From: an uncultured Flavonifractor sp.
Lineage (GTDB): Bacteria; Bacillota; Clostridia; Oscillospirales; Oscillospiraceae
Assembly: GCA_910585415.1 (NCBI GenBank)
Contig: CAJUDT010000009.1
Coordinates: forward strand, 1-46,440
Length of the DNA: 46,440 bases
Direction of reading: 5' to 3'
Both the position numbers and the translations under genes were made by a program. Positions 8,542 to 16,542 of this stretch are shown here, piece after piece. Within the stretch, counting starts at the first letter, position 1; every line of letters starts with the position of its first letter. The notes under the pieces were generated by a model, which saw only the letters and a program-made list of their open reading frames with translations, did not search any database and was not told the origin of the DNA.

Positions 8542-9081
8542 CTATTGCTCACCCCCCGAACGGTAGGCCATCACCATGTATTCCCAGTGCTCCCCCTTGT
8601 CCCTGGCGGGCTGGTCATGGGTGGTCAGATAGTTCCGAACCAGCTGGAACAGCTCTTTCCGCTCCCCCTCCTCCAGGTGGAGCACACCGGAGAGCAGCAC
8701 GCCATAGGCCTCCGGCTCACGGGGCTGGGCGCGGGCCCCCAACGCCTGCATGTATTTGCGAAAGGTACCGTCCACCAGCTGGGTGGCCACCGTCTCCGCC
8801 TCCTCTGCGGGCATACGAAGCTCTACGTCCGCGTCCCGGTAGTGAACGGCCTCCACGCCCCGGGAGCGCTCCACATGGTCGGCCTCCACCAGCCCCAGCT
8901 CCATGAGCTTGTCCACATGATACTGCACCGAGGTGGGAGAGGCCATCATCTGATCGGCCAGCTCCATCACCGTCACCGCCCGGGGGGACAGGCGCAGCAG
9001 GCGGAGAATCGCCTGCCGCGTGGGGTTGGCCAGACTCCGAAGCTGCTTGCGCTGGTCCATGACAATTACTTTTTTCTCCAC
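8542..9081 (-). CDS. ArsR-family winged-helix transcriptional regulator
   Basis: 179 residues. The N-terminal half is a winged helix-turn-helix (LRSLANPTRQAILRLL, then VMELADQMMASPTSVQYHVDKLMELGLV in pieces), typical of ArsR/SmtB-like helix-turn-helix_20 proteins. The C-terminal half is an uncharacterised alpha-rich sensor region with no clear metal-binding Cys pair. The GTG at 9081 is chosen over an upstream ATG because AGAGGTG sits 7 bases before it. It is a single gene with its own promoter. Its target is unknown; the neighbouring cobalamin and PII/DUF1538 units are possibilities only. Confidence 0.85.
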   Translation of the reverse strand: MEKKVIVMDQRKQLRSLANPTRQAILRLLRLSPRAVTVMELADQMMASPTSVQYHVDKLMELGLVEADHVERSRGVEAVHYRDADVELRMPAEEAETVATQLVDGTFRKYMQALGARAQPREPEAYGVLLSGVLHLEEGERKELFQLVRNYLTTHDQPARDKGEHWEYMVMAYRSGGEQ

Positions 9082-9166
9082 GGCGGAACACCTCTTTTTT
9101 TGCTGCCCGCCCAACAGACGCCAGACCCGGCGGCCTCTTGGGCCGGATTTGCAGGCTTTTCCTTTT

Positions 9167-9195
9167 ATTATACCGGCATAGGGCCGGGACAGCAA
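9167..9195 (-). promoter_or_regulatory. Promoter of the ArsR-family gene
   Basis: TTGCTG (9195-9190), a 17-base spacer and a perfect TATAAT (9172-9167) lie 85 bases upstream of the GTG start. Confidence 0.75.
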
Positions 9196-9199
9196 GTAT

Positions 9200-9253
9200 T
9201 TTTTTGCTCCAGAGCAAAAAATTCCCCCTGCCGTCCGTCTGTGCGGCAGGGGG
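9200..9253 (-). terminator. Terminator of the DUF1538-PII operon, overlapped by a second inverted repeat
   Basis: On the minus strand a 10-bp stem (CCCCCTGCCG, 9253-9244 complement, with 9233-9224) is followed by AATTTTTT, directly after the PII-like gene stop. The T-run is also one arm of another perfect 10-bp inverted repeat, TTTTTTGCTC / GAGCAAAAAA (9200-9209 and 9212-9221), just upstream of the ArsR promoter. The second repeat may be a mirror-image terminator or an operator. Confidence 0.8.
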
Positions 9254-9262
9254 CTGTACCCA

Positions 9263-9961
9263 TCACTCGGCCGCCAGGGCCTGAAGGCCGATTAAATCCT
9301 CCACCGGTAGGGCGAACAGCACGCCCCTGGCCTCGGTGGTAATCCCCGCCGCTTCGCTGATGGCCTCCATCAGGGGGCGCTTGTGCTCCTGCGGCGCCAG
9401 AATGGCCACGATTTCCTTTTCCGGCTGGACCGGGAAGCCCAGCACCTTTTCCATGTCCTCCATCCCCACCCGGCGGGCGTGGAGCACCGTGCCCCCCCGC
9501 GCCCCACGGCTCCGGGCGGCATCCATGACGGCATCCACATTCCCCCGGTTCACAACCACCACAATCAGCGCCCAGCGGCCGGCAGTATCCACGTTGTTTT
9601 CCTCCTTTTTCACCTCCGGCCCCCCCTCCTTGCAGAGCACCCGGGGAACCTGTCCGCTGACGGCGGAGAGCGGTACGGTAAACAGAATGCCCCGTCCGGG
9701 CCGGTCAAAGTGAAAGCGCTCGTCCGCCAGACGGATTACCTCGTTTACCCTGGGGGCGGGGACCAGGGTGAGCACCACGTCCTTCTCCGTCTCCGACAGG
9801 CCGAAATAGTCCAGAATCTGCGAGTTGGCGGTCCCGCGCCCCATGCACAGAAAGTCGAAGTAAAGCCCCTCCTGCTGAAAAAGTCCGGCGGCGGCCTCCC
9901 CCTTGTCCCGGTCCACAATGGCCGCCAGCAGCTTCAGCCGGGGCAATGTCGCCTGCGCCAT
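9263..9961 (-). CDS. Tandem PII-like (P-II family) regulator, partner of DUF1538 protein
   Basis: 232 residues made of two PII-like ferredoxin-fold units. Residues about 9-105 start with LKLLAAIVDRDKGEA and end GRGILFTVPLSAV. Residues about 126-225 start with RWALIVVVVNRGNVDAVMDA and contain GGTVLHARRV and a closing ARGVLFALPVEDLIG. The second unit is the more canonical. Neither has the Tyr-centred uridylylation T-loop of GlnB, so control by small-molecule binding is more likely (inference). The ATG shares one base with the stop of the DUF1538 gene (TGATG), so the two are coupled. A role in gating that membrane protein is plausible, as for other PII-transporter pairs. Confidence 0.85.
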   Translation of the reverse strand: MAQATLPRLKLLAAIVDRDKGEAAAGLFQQEGLYFDFLCMGRGTANSQILDYFGLSETEKDVVLTLVPAPRVNEVIRLADERFHFDRPGRGILFTVPLSAVSGQVPRVLCKEGGPEVKKEENNVDTAGRWALIVVVVNRGNVDAVMDAARSRGARGGTVLHARRVGMEDMEKVLGFPVQPEKEIVAILAPQEHKRPLMEAISEAAGITTEARGVLFALPVEDLIGLQALAAE

Positions 9962-11484
9962 CAGCGCTCCACCTCCTCGTCGTAGTCAATGATATCGCTG
10001 ACCAGCTCCAGGGTCTGAATCTGGACCTCACCGGCGGCGGTGCGGCGGAGCTTGTGCTGATAGAGCAGCCCCAGCAGCTGAATGGTAATCAGGGGGGTCA
10101 TGGCCACCATGGCCACCACGCCGAAGGCGTCGGTCAAAATGTCCCGCCCCAGGGCCTCGCAGGCCCCCATGGTCAGGGGCAGCAGAAAGGTGGCCGTCAT
10201 GGGCCCCGAGGCCACGCCGCCGGAGTCAAAGGCGATGGCCGTAAACATATTGGGCACGAACCGGGTCAGCAGCAGGGCCAGCCCGTAGCCGGGGACCACC
10301 AGGAAGTAAATAGGAATCCCCAAACACACCCGGATCATCGCCAGCCCGATGGACACCGACACGCCCACCGACATGGCCAGTCCAATGGCCCGCTGGGGAA
10401 TCGCGCCGCTGGTCACGTCCTCCACCTGCCGGTTGAGCACATGGACGGCGGGCTCGGCGGCCACGATGAACCAGCCCACCACCATGCCGATGGGCACCAA
10501 CAGCCAGTATTCCGGCAGTCCGGCCAGAGTCCGCCCCAGGAAGGAGCCCGCCGGCATAAAGCCCACGTTGGCCCCGGTCAGGAACAGGACCAATCCAATG
10601 TATGTATAGCCCGCGCCCACCAGAATCTTGATGACCGAGCGGCGCTTGAGCCGGATGGAGGCCAGCTGGAACACCGCGAAAAACACCAGAATGGGCAGCA
10701 GGCCCAAGGCCACCTCCTTCATGTAGGCGGGCAGACCCTGGAGGAACTGCTGTCCCACCTCCTGGGAGTCCCGCACAAAGGGAATGGCAAAAGGGGTGTA
10801 GGCAATCTCGGTGGACTGGTAGCACACGCCCAGCAGCATGACCATCAAAATCGGGCCCACACTGCACAGGGCCACCATGCCAAAGTTGTCCCCGTCCTTC
10901 CCCTGGACCCCCGCCATGCCGGAGCCCAGCGCCATCAGAAAGGGGACCGTAATGGGTCCGGTGGTGACGCCGCCCGCGTCAAAGGCCACCGCCAGAAACT
11001 CGTTGGGTACAAAAATGGACAAACCAAAAACCAGCGCATACAGCCCCACCAGAGTGGGGGCCAGGGGCAGGCCAAAGCGGGTGCGCAGCATGGACACCAC
11101 CAGAAACAGCCCCACCCCCGCCGCCACCGACAGGATAATGACCGCGTCGGGCACCGAGGGCACCTGCTTTGCCAGCACCTGAAGGTCGGGCTCCGCGATG
11201 GTGACGACGGTGCCGATGAGGAAGCAAATCAGCGCCACCGAAGCCAGCCGCCAGCCGCCCCCCAGTTTTCCACCCATCTGCTCGCCAATGGGCATCATTG
11301 CCATATCGGCCCCCAGGGAGAAGAAGCCCATACCCACAATCAGCATCGCCGCCCCCAGCAAAAAGAGCATCAGGGTGCCCGTGGGCATGGGGGCCAGGGT
11401 GAAGCTCAGGAGCAGTACAATGACCGTCACCGGCAGCACCGAGGTGAGAGACTCTGAAATTTTTTCCTTCAGCTTTTTTTGCAC
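9961..11484 (-). CDS. Duplicated DUF1538 integral membrane protein (putative transporter)
   Basis: 507 residues and strongly hydrophobic, with two homologous halves. Paired motifs are AEPDLQVLAKQV (97-108) and AEPAVHVLNRQV (343-354); FVPNEFLAVAFD (158-169) and FVPNMFTAIAFD (409-420); and FDAGGVTTGPIT (168-179) and FDSGGVASGPMT (419-430). Such inverted or repeated halves with a conserved GGV-GP signature in membrane segments are typical of secondary transporters. DUF1538 itself has no assigned substrate known to me. The GTG start has a GAGGTGG site. It is first in a two-gene operon with the PII-like protein. Confidence 0.88.
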   Translation of the reverse strand: MQKKLKEKISESLTSVLPVTVIVLLLSFTLAPMPTGTLMLFLLGAAMLIVGMGFFSLGADMAMMPIGEQMGGKLGGGWRLASVALICFLIGTVVTIAEPDLQVLAKQVPSVPDAVIILSVAAGVGLFLVVSMLRTRFGLPLAPTLVGLYALVFGLSIFVPNEFLAVAFDAGGVTTGPITVPFLMALGSGMAGVQGKDGDNFGMVALCSVGPILMVMLLGVCYQSTEIAYTPFAIPFVRDSQEVGQQFLQGLPAYMKEVALGLLPILVFFAVFQLASIRLKRRSVIKILVGAGYTYIGLVLFLTGANVGFMPAGSFLGRTLAGLPEYWLLVPIGMVVGWFIVAAEPAVHVLNRQVEDVTSGAIPQRAIGLAMSVGVSVSIGLAMIRVCLGIPIYFLVVPGYGLALLLTRFVPNMFTAIAFDSGGVASGPMTATFLLPLTMGACEALGRDILTDAFGVVAMVAMTPLITIQLLGLLYQHKLRRTAAGEVQIQTLELVSDIIDYDEEVER

Positions 11485-11617
11485 GGCGCCACCTCACCCC
11501 TGGGTCAAAGCGATGGTTCAATCGTTTGATTCCCTAATTCTTAAAGCATAGTTTACCATATTTTTTAAGCCTTGGCTATGAACAAACTGTGAAATGTTTG
11601 ATGCGAAATAAAAATAT

Positions 11618-11890
11618 TCAGGGGCCCCGCAGACGCCGTCCGCTCCGTTTTTCCGCGCCCTCCACCAAAATCACATCCTCCCCCACCCGGCGCACCGCCG
11701 TCCAGGGGAACACGATGTCCTCCTCCCGGCCCAGCAGGCCCAGCAGCCGGAGCCGCCCCGGTACGATCAGCGCCTTCACCTGTCCGCTGTCCAGGTCCAC
11801 CGCCACGTCCCCCACATACCCGAACCGCCCGCCGTCCCGTACGTCGATGATTTCCTTACAGCGCAGCTCTGACACGCAGCATTCCCGCAT
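11618..11890 (-). CDS. YlmC/YmxH-family PRC-barrel sporulation protein
   Basis: 90 residues. MRECCVSELRCKEIIDV and GYVGDVAVDLDSGQVKALIVPG match the PRC-barrel fold of the YlmC/YmxH family, which is conserved in spore formers; its exact function is unclear. A GGAGGGAGGAACC site precedes the ATG. It is a monocistronic, small soluble protein. The Cys pair at residues 4-5 is a usual feature. Confidence 0.88.
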   Translation of the reverse strand: MRECCVSELRCKEIIDVRDGGRFGYVGDVAVDLDSGQVKALIVPGRLRLLGLLGREEDIVFPWTAVRRVGEDVILVEGAEKRSGRRLRGP

Positions 11891-11955
11891 GGTTCCTCCC
11901 TCCTTTTCCGTTCAGCCTATGCGCCCCCGCGCCGGTTCTATGCCCAGGACCTCCA

Positions 11956-11984
11956 TTGACCTTTTTCCAAAAATCCGATATAAT
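11956..11984 (+). promoter_or_regulatory. Promoter of the DUF624 gene
   Basis: TTGACC (11956-11961), an exact 17-base spacer and a perfect TATAAT (11979-11984) lie 36 bases upstream of the coding start. Confidence 0.85.
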
Positions 11985-12020
11985 CCAGATATCTCTATAC
12001 AGCCAAAGGAGGTTATGCCG

Positions 12021-12668
12021 GTGCTTGGACGTATCTTTCATCCCGAAAACCGCTTCTTTCAAATCACCGCACGGCTGGTGGATCTGGTTTTGCTCAGTCT
12101 GCTCTGGCTGGCGGCCAGCCTGCCTCTGGTCACCCTGGGCCCCGCCAGCGCCGCCCTGTATGACACGGTGGTCAAAACCTTCCGCACCAAGGAGGAAACC
12201 ACCCCTTACCGGCGCTTCCTCCAGGTGTTCCGCCGGGAACTCCGGGTGGGGATACCAACTTCCCTCGCCGTTCTGGCTATCGGGTTTCTGATGTACTGCC
12301 TCTACGTGTTCTTTCTCCTGTCCGCTCCGGCGAGTCCCATGTGGTACACCCTCTTCTTCACCTTCCTGGTGGTAGTCCTGCTGCTGATTGGCATCGTGAG
12401 CTACCTGTTTCCGGTGCTCTCCCGGTTCACCTTCGGGGTGGGCGGGCTGATAGGCACCTGTATCAAGCTGGCCCTGGCCCATCTCCCGGTCACCGCCTGT
12501 CTGGCCATTGTGACGGCGGCAGGCGCTTGGGTCTGCCTGCGCTACTGGTGGCCGGTGCTCTTTGTGCCCGGTGTCCTGGCCCTGTTGGCCTCCCAGCCGC
12601 TGGAGCGCATCTTTCAGCCCTATGTGGACCAGCAGCGCTCCGCCGGGGAAGCGCCGCCAGAGGATTGA
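12021..12668 (+). CDS. DUF624 (YesL-like) membrane protein
   Basis: About 215 residues with four to five hydrophobic segments. The N-terminus (LGRIFHPENRFFQ, then LVDLVLLSLLWLAASLPLVT and GPASAALY) is the hallmark of DUF624, a membrane family often found near carbohydrate uptake genes in Firmicutes and without known function. GTG at 12021 is preferred to the ATG at 12015: GGAGG (12008-12012) is 8 bases from the GTG but only 2 from the ATG. It stands alone between its own promoter and terminator, with no sugar genes beside it. Confidence 0.85.
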   Translation: MLGRIFHPENRFFQITARLVDLVLLSLLWLAASLPLVTLGPASAALYDTVVKTFRTKEETTPYRRFLQVFRRELRVGIPTSLAVLAIGFLMYCLYVFFLLSAPASPMWYTLFFTFLVVVLLLIGIVSYLFPVLSRFTFGVGGLIGTCIKLALAHLPVTACLAIVTAAGAWVCLRYWWPVLFVPGVLALLASQPLERIFQPYVDQQRSAGEAPPED

Positions 12669-12691
12669 CCGGCATATATCCCCCGAAAAAC

Positions 12692-12734
12692 AGTCCGTAC
12701 CGGACCCCCGCTGACAGGGAGCCCGGTACGGACT
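12692..12734. terminator. Bidirectional terminator between DUF624 and GNAT genes
   Basis: A 12-bp perfect stem (AGTCCGTACCGG / CCGGTACGGACT, 12692-12703 with 12723-12734) with a 19-base loop. It is followed by ATGTTTTATT on the plus side and GTTTTTC on the minus side, so it can serve both converging genes. Confidence 0.8.
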
Positions 12735-12771
12735 ATGTTTTATTCCATTTTTCCAAACCGTGCCGCTCTGG

Positions 12772-13494
12772 TCATATTTCGCCTTGGTCCTCCGGGCAGC
12801 CGGAGGAAAGCGCTACGTCATACCACTGACTTTTGACCTTCAAAAACTGGAAATCCTCCGCCAAGTAGAGCCCATAGGCGGTTGGATTCCCTGTGGAGAC
12901 GGTCAGGCGGCACCTGGAAGCCCCCTCCTGAAACAGCAGCGCCAGCACACCCCGGAGCAGCGCCCGCCCCAGTCCCCTCCCCCGAAATACCGGGGCCAGG
13001 GCAATGCCGGAGATTTCCGGGGGCTGGCAGGTAAGGTCCAGCTCGTACACCCCCACCGTCTGCCCCTCCGCCTGGGCAAAGCCGCACAGCCGCCCCTCCG
13101 TCCGGAGGGTGTCCAGGTCCGCCTGCTCATAGGCGGCCGCATTGGGCACATGGAAAAAGCCCGCATTGTATAACGTCTGCCACTCCTCGTCCCGGTCCGC
13201 CTCCAGGGGGACCAGAGCCACCGCCCCGGCGGGCGGGCATGTCTCCATTTCCCGCTCCAGCAGGTGCATGTCGTGTACGTGGGTCAGCCGCAGGCCCTCC
13301 CATTGGCCCTCCGACAGAGGCGCGGATGAATCCAGGGAAGCCGCCAGCAGCCGCTTGGCCCCGTACCCTGCCGCCGCCCCGGCGGCCCGTCTCAGGAGCT
13401 CCCGCACCCCCTCGGGCTTACAGCGCCGGATGAGCAGGTAAGCCGTCCCCTTATGCGCAATCTCCCGTGTAATTAGCTGGTACTCCGTCTCCAA
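12772..13494 (-). CDS. GNAT-family N-acetyltransferase
   Basis: 240 residues. The C-terminal half has the acetyl-CoA binding motif A (GIALAPVFRGRGLGRALL, with R-G-x-G-x-A) and the following NPTAYGLYLAEDF strand, typical of GNAT acyltransferases. The N-terminal half looks like a degenerate second GNAT unit. The start is TTG, supported by GGAGGG seven bases upstream. It is followed at once by sfsA on the same strand. The substrate is unknown. Confidence 0.85.
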   Translation of the reverse strand: METEYQLITREIAHKGTAYLLIRRCKPEGVRELLRRAAGAAAGYGAKRLLAASLDSSAPLSEGQWEGLRLTHVHDMHLLEREMETCPPAGAVALVPLEADRDEEWQTLYNAGFFHVPNAAAYEQADLDTLRTEGRLCGFAQAEGQTVGVYELDLTCQPPEISGIALAPVFRGRGLGRALLRGVLALLFQEGASRCRLTVSTGNPTAYGLYLAEDFQFLKVKSQWYDVALSSGCPEDQGEI

Positions 13495-13539
13495 ATCTGT
13501 TCCCTCCCGGTCATGGAGCTTTATTGGAACGCCCGCGCC

Positions 13540-14232
13540 TTACAGGAGGATTGGGACCGCCCCGGTAATTTCCAATGTGTCCGGCGTCACCCGGCACTCC
13601 CGCGCCAATACCTCCACCCCGCTCTTGGCGGCGCTCCGCAGGGCCTCGCCAAAGGCGGGGTGCGTCTCGTCGTTGGGCGAGAAATCCCGCATCCCGGCCA
13701 TTTGAAGGACAAAACACAGGTACGCCTCAAAGCCCTCCCGGCGGCAGGCTGTCAGCTCCTCGATGTGCTTGACGCCCCGCTCGGTGGGGGCGTCGGGAAA
13801 CCGGGCGTGTCCGCCGCTCTCCAGTGTAACCCCCTTGACCTCCACAAATCCCCGGCGGGCTCCGGCCTCAAAATAAAAATCAAAGCGGGAATTGCCCCAG
13901 CGCTGCTCCGGCTTCAGATACGTCAGTCCCGGCAAAAAGCCGCCCGCCTGGGCCCACTCCTGAAAGACCCGGTTGGGGGCCTGGGCATCCATGTTGACCA
14001 GCAGCGGTTCCGGCTCACCCGGTTTTTCCACGCCAATCAGGTCAAAGTTGGTTTTCCGGCCAGGGCGGCAGGCCGTCTCCAGATAGACCACCGCTCCAGG
14101 CGTCAGCAGCTCCCGGCAGCGCCCGGTATTCTTCACATGGCACACCACCTCCCCGCCGTCCAGCGCCACATGGGCGATAAAACGGTTCGGGCGGCGGAGA
14201 AAGCGGCCCTGCCGGATGGCTTGATATTGCAT
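13540..14232 (-). CDS. sfsA: SfsA-family DNA/RNA nuclease-like protein
   Basis: 230 residues. The family signature is RFLRRPNRFIAHV near the N-terminus, CHVKNTGRCRELLTPG at about 31-46, then RFDFYFE and FVEVKGVTLE in the middle (a nuclease-like D...E-x-K core) and FPDAPTERG. SfsA was first linked to sugar fermentation in E. coli; homologues are described as nucleases or DNA-binding proteins. ATG 14232 with a GGGGGA site is chosen over the upstream ATG at 14262. Confidence 0.92.
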   Translation of the reverse strand: MQYQAIRQGRFLRRPNRFIAHVALDGGEVVCHVKNTGRCRELLTPGAVVYLETACRPGRKTNFDLIGVEKPGEPEPLLVNMDAQAPNRVFQEWAQAGGFLPGLTYLKPEQRWGNSRFDFYFEAGARRGFVEVKGVTLESGGHARFPDAPTERGVKHIEELTACRREGFEAYLCFVLQMAGMRDFSPNDETHPAFGEALRSAAKSGVEVLARECRVTPDTLEITGAVPILL

Positions 14233-14274
14233 GGTCCTGTCCCCCCTGGTCCCGCGGAGCATAGCCGCAGGCGC

Positions 14275-14553
14275 CTATTCCATTTCCTCCACCACTACAT
14301 GAAACCGGGCATTTTCCTCCTCCGCCCGGCGGAGAACCCGGAGCAGGGCATGGGCATAGGGCCCCAGCGCTTCCTCCAGGGCTTTTCGGCCGGTGAGGCG
14401 CAGGGTGAGCTCCTCCCCCAGGTCGGTGAGACAGTCCATCAGCGCGTCCAGATTGCGGCCATACCACTCCGGCAGAGGGAGGGCCTCCGCCAGGGCGGTA
14501 TGGAGGGCCTCACGGCTCGATATCCGCCCGCCGTCTAAGACCGCTTCTCTCAC
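14275..14553 (-). CDS. Barstar-family ribonuclease inhibitor
   Basis: 92 residues. SREALHTALAEALPLPEWYGRNLDALMDCL, read in short pieces, is the barstar core: an acidic helix pair with WYGRNLDAL and then a Leu-rich strand. Barstars bind and block barnase-type RNases in the cytoplasm. Its GTG start overlaps the stop of the barnase-like gene (GTGA), so toxin and inhibitor are translationally coupled. This pairing strengthens both calls. Confidence 0.93.
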   Translation of the reverse strand: MREAVLDGGRISSREALHTALAEALPLPEWYGRNLDALMDCLTDLGEELTLRLTGRKALEEALGPYAHALLRVLRRAEEENARFHVVVEEME

Positions 14554-15128
14554 GGGTCTACCTCCCCATAGAGCAGCTCAAAGGACTCGTAGTGGTCCCC
14601 GGTGTAATAAATCAGCCCGTCGTTGGAAAACACAATCCGCTTCGCCCCCCGCTTGGAGGCCCCCAATGTGTCAATATCACATTCGGTATAGCTGCGCCCG
14701 TCGGCCTCGGGCAAGAGGCCCTCGTAGTTGCCAAAGCGGTTGCCGCCGATGCACATGCCGGGGGCGTAGGGTTCCAGTGAGCCGCCGGACCACCCCAGCT
14801 GTTCGGCCTCCCGCTTGGTGATGAAATTGTCCGGCAGGCGGCCATACAAGTGGATATACAGGGCAACGTCCTCTTTGGTGGTATAGCTCCCGTCCTCCGA
14901 GAGAGCGGCCTCCGTGGGCGTCTCCGCAGGGGGTGTCTCTACCGGTGCGGTTTCAGCCGGCGGTGTCTCAGCAGAGGCCGGGGGCTCTTCCGCCTCCGGG
15001 GTGGGGGTCACGGCCTCCAGCACCGGCGTGCTTGTGGGAACTGCGGGCGGCGGGGTCTGCACCGGGCCGCAGGCGGTCAGGGACAGCGCCAGCAGCGCCG
15101 TCAATAAAATGGAAAGTTTTTGTTTCAT
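14550..15128 (-). CDS. Secreted lipoprotein with barnase-type ribonuclease domain
   Basis: 192 residues. It has a signal peptide with lipobox LTAC (Cys20), then a Pro/Thr/Glu-rich linker (about 22-78) with PPAET-like repeats, then a barnase domain (about 80-190). LPDNFITKREAEQLGW matches barnase closely. By alignment from memory, catalytic Glu73 corresponds to Glu149 (TECDID), Arg83 and Arg87 to Arg160 and Arg164, and His102 to His179 (DHY). All key residues are present, so it should be an active extracellular RNase tethered to the membrane. ATG 15128 begins the signal peptide. The barstar gene follows with a 4-base overlap. Confidence 0.92.
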   Translation of the reverse strand: MKQKLSILLTALLALSLTACGPVQTPPPAVPTSTPVLEAVTPTPEAEEPPASAETPPAETAPVETPPAETPTEAALSEDGSYTTKEDVALYIHLYGRLPDNFITKREAEQLGWSGGSLEPYAPGMCIGGNRFGNYEGLLPEADGRSYTECDIDTLGASKRGAKRIVFSNDGLIYYTGDHYESFELLYGEVDP

Positions 15129-15181
15129 AACGTCCTCCTTGGCCGTTCTAACCGCCCCGGTTATTCCGCTGCCCTGGGGCG

Positions 15182-15739
15182 TCAGGCCGCACTGTTGTAT
15201 TTCTTCTCTGAAAACCGGGTCCACAGGCCCCAGATGATCTGGCTGCACAAAAATCCGATGCAGCTCCCCGCCAGGACATCACTGGGGAAATGCACCCCCA
15301 CGTAGAGCCGGGAAAGGGCCATCGCCGCCGCCAGACCGAGGCTCAGGCACTTCCCCCACCGGCACGGCAGGGCCCGCGCCCATACACCCGCCGCCGCAAA
15401 GGCGGCACAGCTGTGCCCGGAGGGGAAGGAATTGGGGTCCCCCTCGGCAATCAGGGGAATCAGCCCCTCCACGGTCAGCCAGGGCCGGGGCCGGGCCACC
15501 AGATGCTTCAAAACCACATTGGTACACAGCATACCCAGGAGCAGGGCGCACAGGCTGAGACACCCCGCCCTCCGGGTGGACCGGAAGGCGAGCATTGCCA
15601 GCGACACAGCAATCCACAGCATCCCCACGTCTCCCAGATGGGTGTAAAGTATCACAATCGGGTTGAGCACCGCCCACCGCAGTGTGTCTTGTATCCACAG
15701 GAGCGCGCCGCCGTCCGCCGCCAAAAACCATGCAGGCAC
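15182..15739 (-). CDS. PAP2-family membrane phosphatase
   Basis: 185 residues with about five membrane segments. The three phosphatase motifs are present in order: KHLVARPRP near residue 79, FPSGH near 105 and SRLYVGVHFPSD near 145, including the catalytic His residues. Likely substrates are lipid phosphates such as undecaprenyl pyrophosphate or phosphatidate (family knowledge; not decided by sequence). GTG start with a GGGGGA site. Confidence 0.9.
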   Translation of the reverse strand: MPAWFLAADGGALLWIQDTLRWAVLNPIVILYTHLGDVGMLWIAVSLAMLAFRSTRRAGCLSLCALLLGMLCTNVVLKHLVARPRPWLTVEGLIPLIAEGDPNSFPSGHSCAAFAAAGVWARALPCRWGKCLSLGLAAAMALSRLYVGVHFPSDVLAGSCIGFLCSQIIWGLWTRFSEKKYNSAA

Positions 15740-15771
15740 ACAATTCCCCCTCTGTCAAACATCTCTAAAAC

Positions 15772-15867
15772 CATCGTCCGTCACCGGGCGGAGCATGGAA
15801 GGACCGCACCGGGCCGGAAGCGCTATGGAAGTTCTTTTTGTTTCTTTTTCTTACAAGAAAAAGAAAC
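15772..15867. repeat. Palindromic intergenic repeat, copy 1 of 3
   Basis: About 96 bases. The left part (CGTCACCGGGCGGA ... GCGCTATGGAAGTTC) and the right part, a 13-bp perfect palindrome (GTTTCTTTTTCTT / AAGAAAAAGAAAC, 15840-15852 with 15855-15867), recur at 34906-34998 and 41192-41283 in the same orientation. This copy lies between the PAP2 gene start and the 3' end of the DUF4330 gene, with the palindrome nearest that 3' end. Confidence 0.85.
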
Positions 15868-15899
15868 AGGCGGCAGATGTGCCCGCCGCCCGCTCTGTC

Positions 15900-16421
15900 T
15901 CATTCCGTCTCGGAATCGGTTCCCCATTCGCAGTCAATAATGACGCCGCTGCCCAGCTCAATTTTATCCGTTTTGACGATGTGGTTCTTGCCCACCCGGA
16001 CCTCCTGGGTGCCGATTTCACTGGTGATGGGGTTGACTACGTTGCACTCAATGGTAAAGGTCAGATTCAGATTGCCCTGGTTCACCGGAATCACCAGCGC
16101 CGTGCCGCCGGAGGTGCTCATGTTGACCTGCTGCTCACGGGGCTCGGCGGTCACTGCCACCACCTGGCCGTCCAGCATCTCCCCCGCGGCCATCAGGGTG
16201 GAGGGAATGTACTTCTGGACATTTTCATAGACCTCCGGCCGGACGTTCTCCACCAGCACCTGATAGGTCAGGTGGGTTTTGGAGCTCCCGCCGCCGCCGG
16301 CTGTCGTATTGGGAAGAACGAATTTTACCGCCACCACCACAACGCCAATGACCACCACCAGAAGAACCAGCAGGTCTACAATATTGATTTTACCAAACAA
16401 TCTTCCTTTTTCGTCTATCAT
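15900..16421 (-). CDS. DUF4330 membrane-anchored protein
   Basis: 173 residues. The N-terminal MIDEKGRLFGKINIVDLL followed by a long hydrophobic stretch (about 15-36) is characteristic of DUF4330. The rest is a soluble beta-rich domain outside or at the membrane, with a Gly/Ser linker (GGGGSS) after the anchor. The function is unknown. ATG 16421 with GGAGGC is chosen over an upstream ATG. It is divergent from the glycosyltransferase-CsaB gene, with 121 bases between the two starts, so they may share control. Confidence 0.85.
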   Translation of the reverse strand: MIDEKGRLFGKINIVDLLVLLVVVIGVVVVAVKFVLPNTTAGGGGSSKTHLTYQVLVENVRPEVYENVQKYIPSTLMAAGEMLDGQVVAVTAEPREQQVNMSTSGGTALVIPVNQGNLNLTFTIECNVVNPITSEIGTQEVRVGKNHIVKTDKIELGSGVIIDCEWGTDSETE

Positions 16422-16542
16422 CTTTTGCCTCCACGGTTGTAAATTCATGTCGTTCTTGGTACAATGGGACACAGGAAACCATTTCGCCATATTGTACCAC
16501 AGATACCCCGTGTTCTACAAGTCTTTTTTGGAGGTTCCTTTC

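Noticed and set aside
9961..11484. A pore-loop ammonium transporter (AmtB) as PII partner
   Set aside because: The membrane protein lacks Amt signatures; its paired motifs fit DUF1538 instead.
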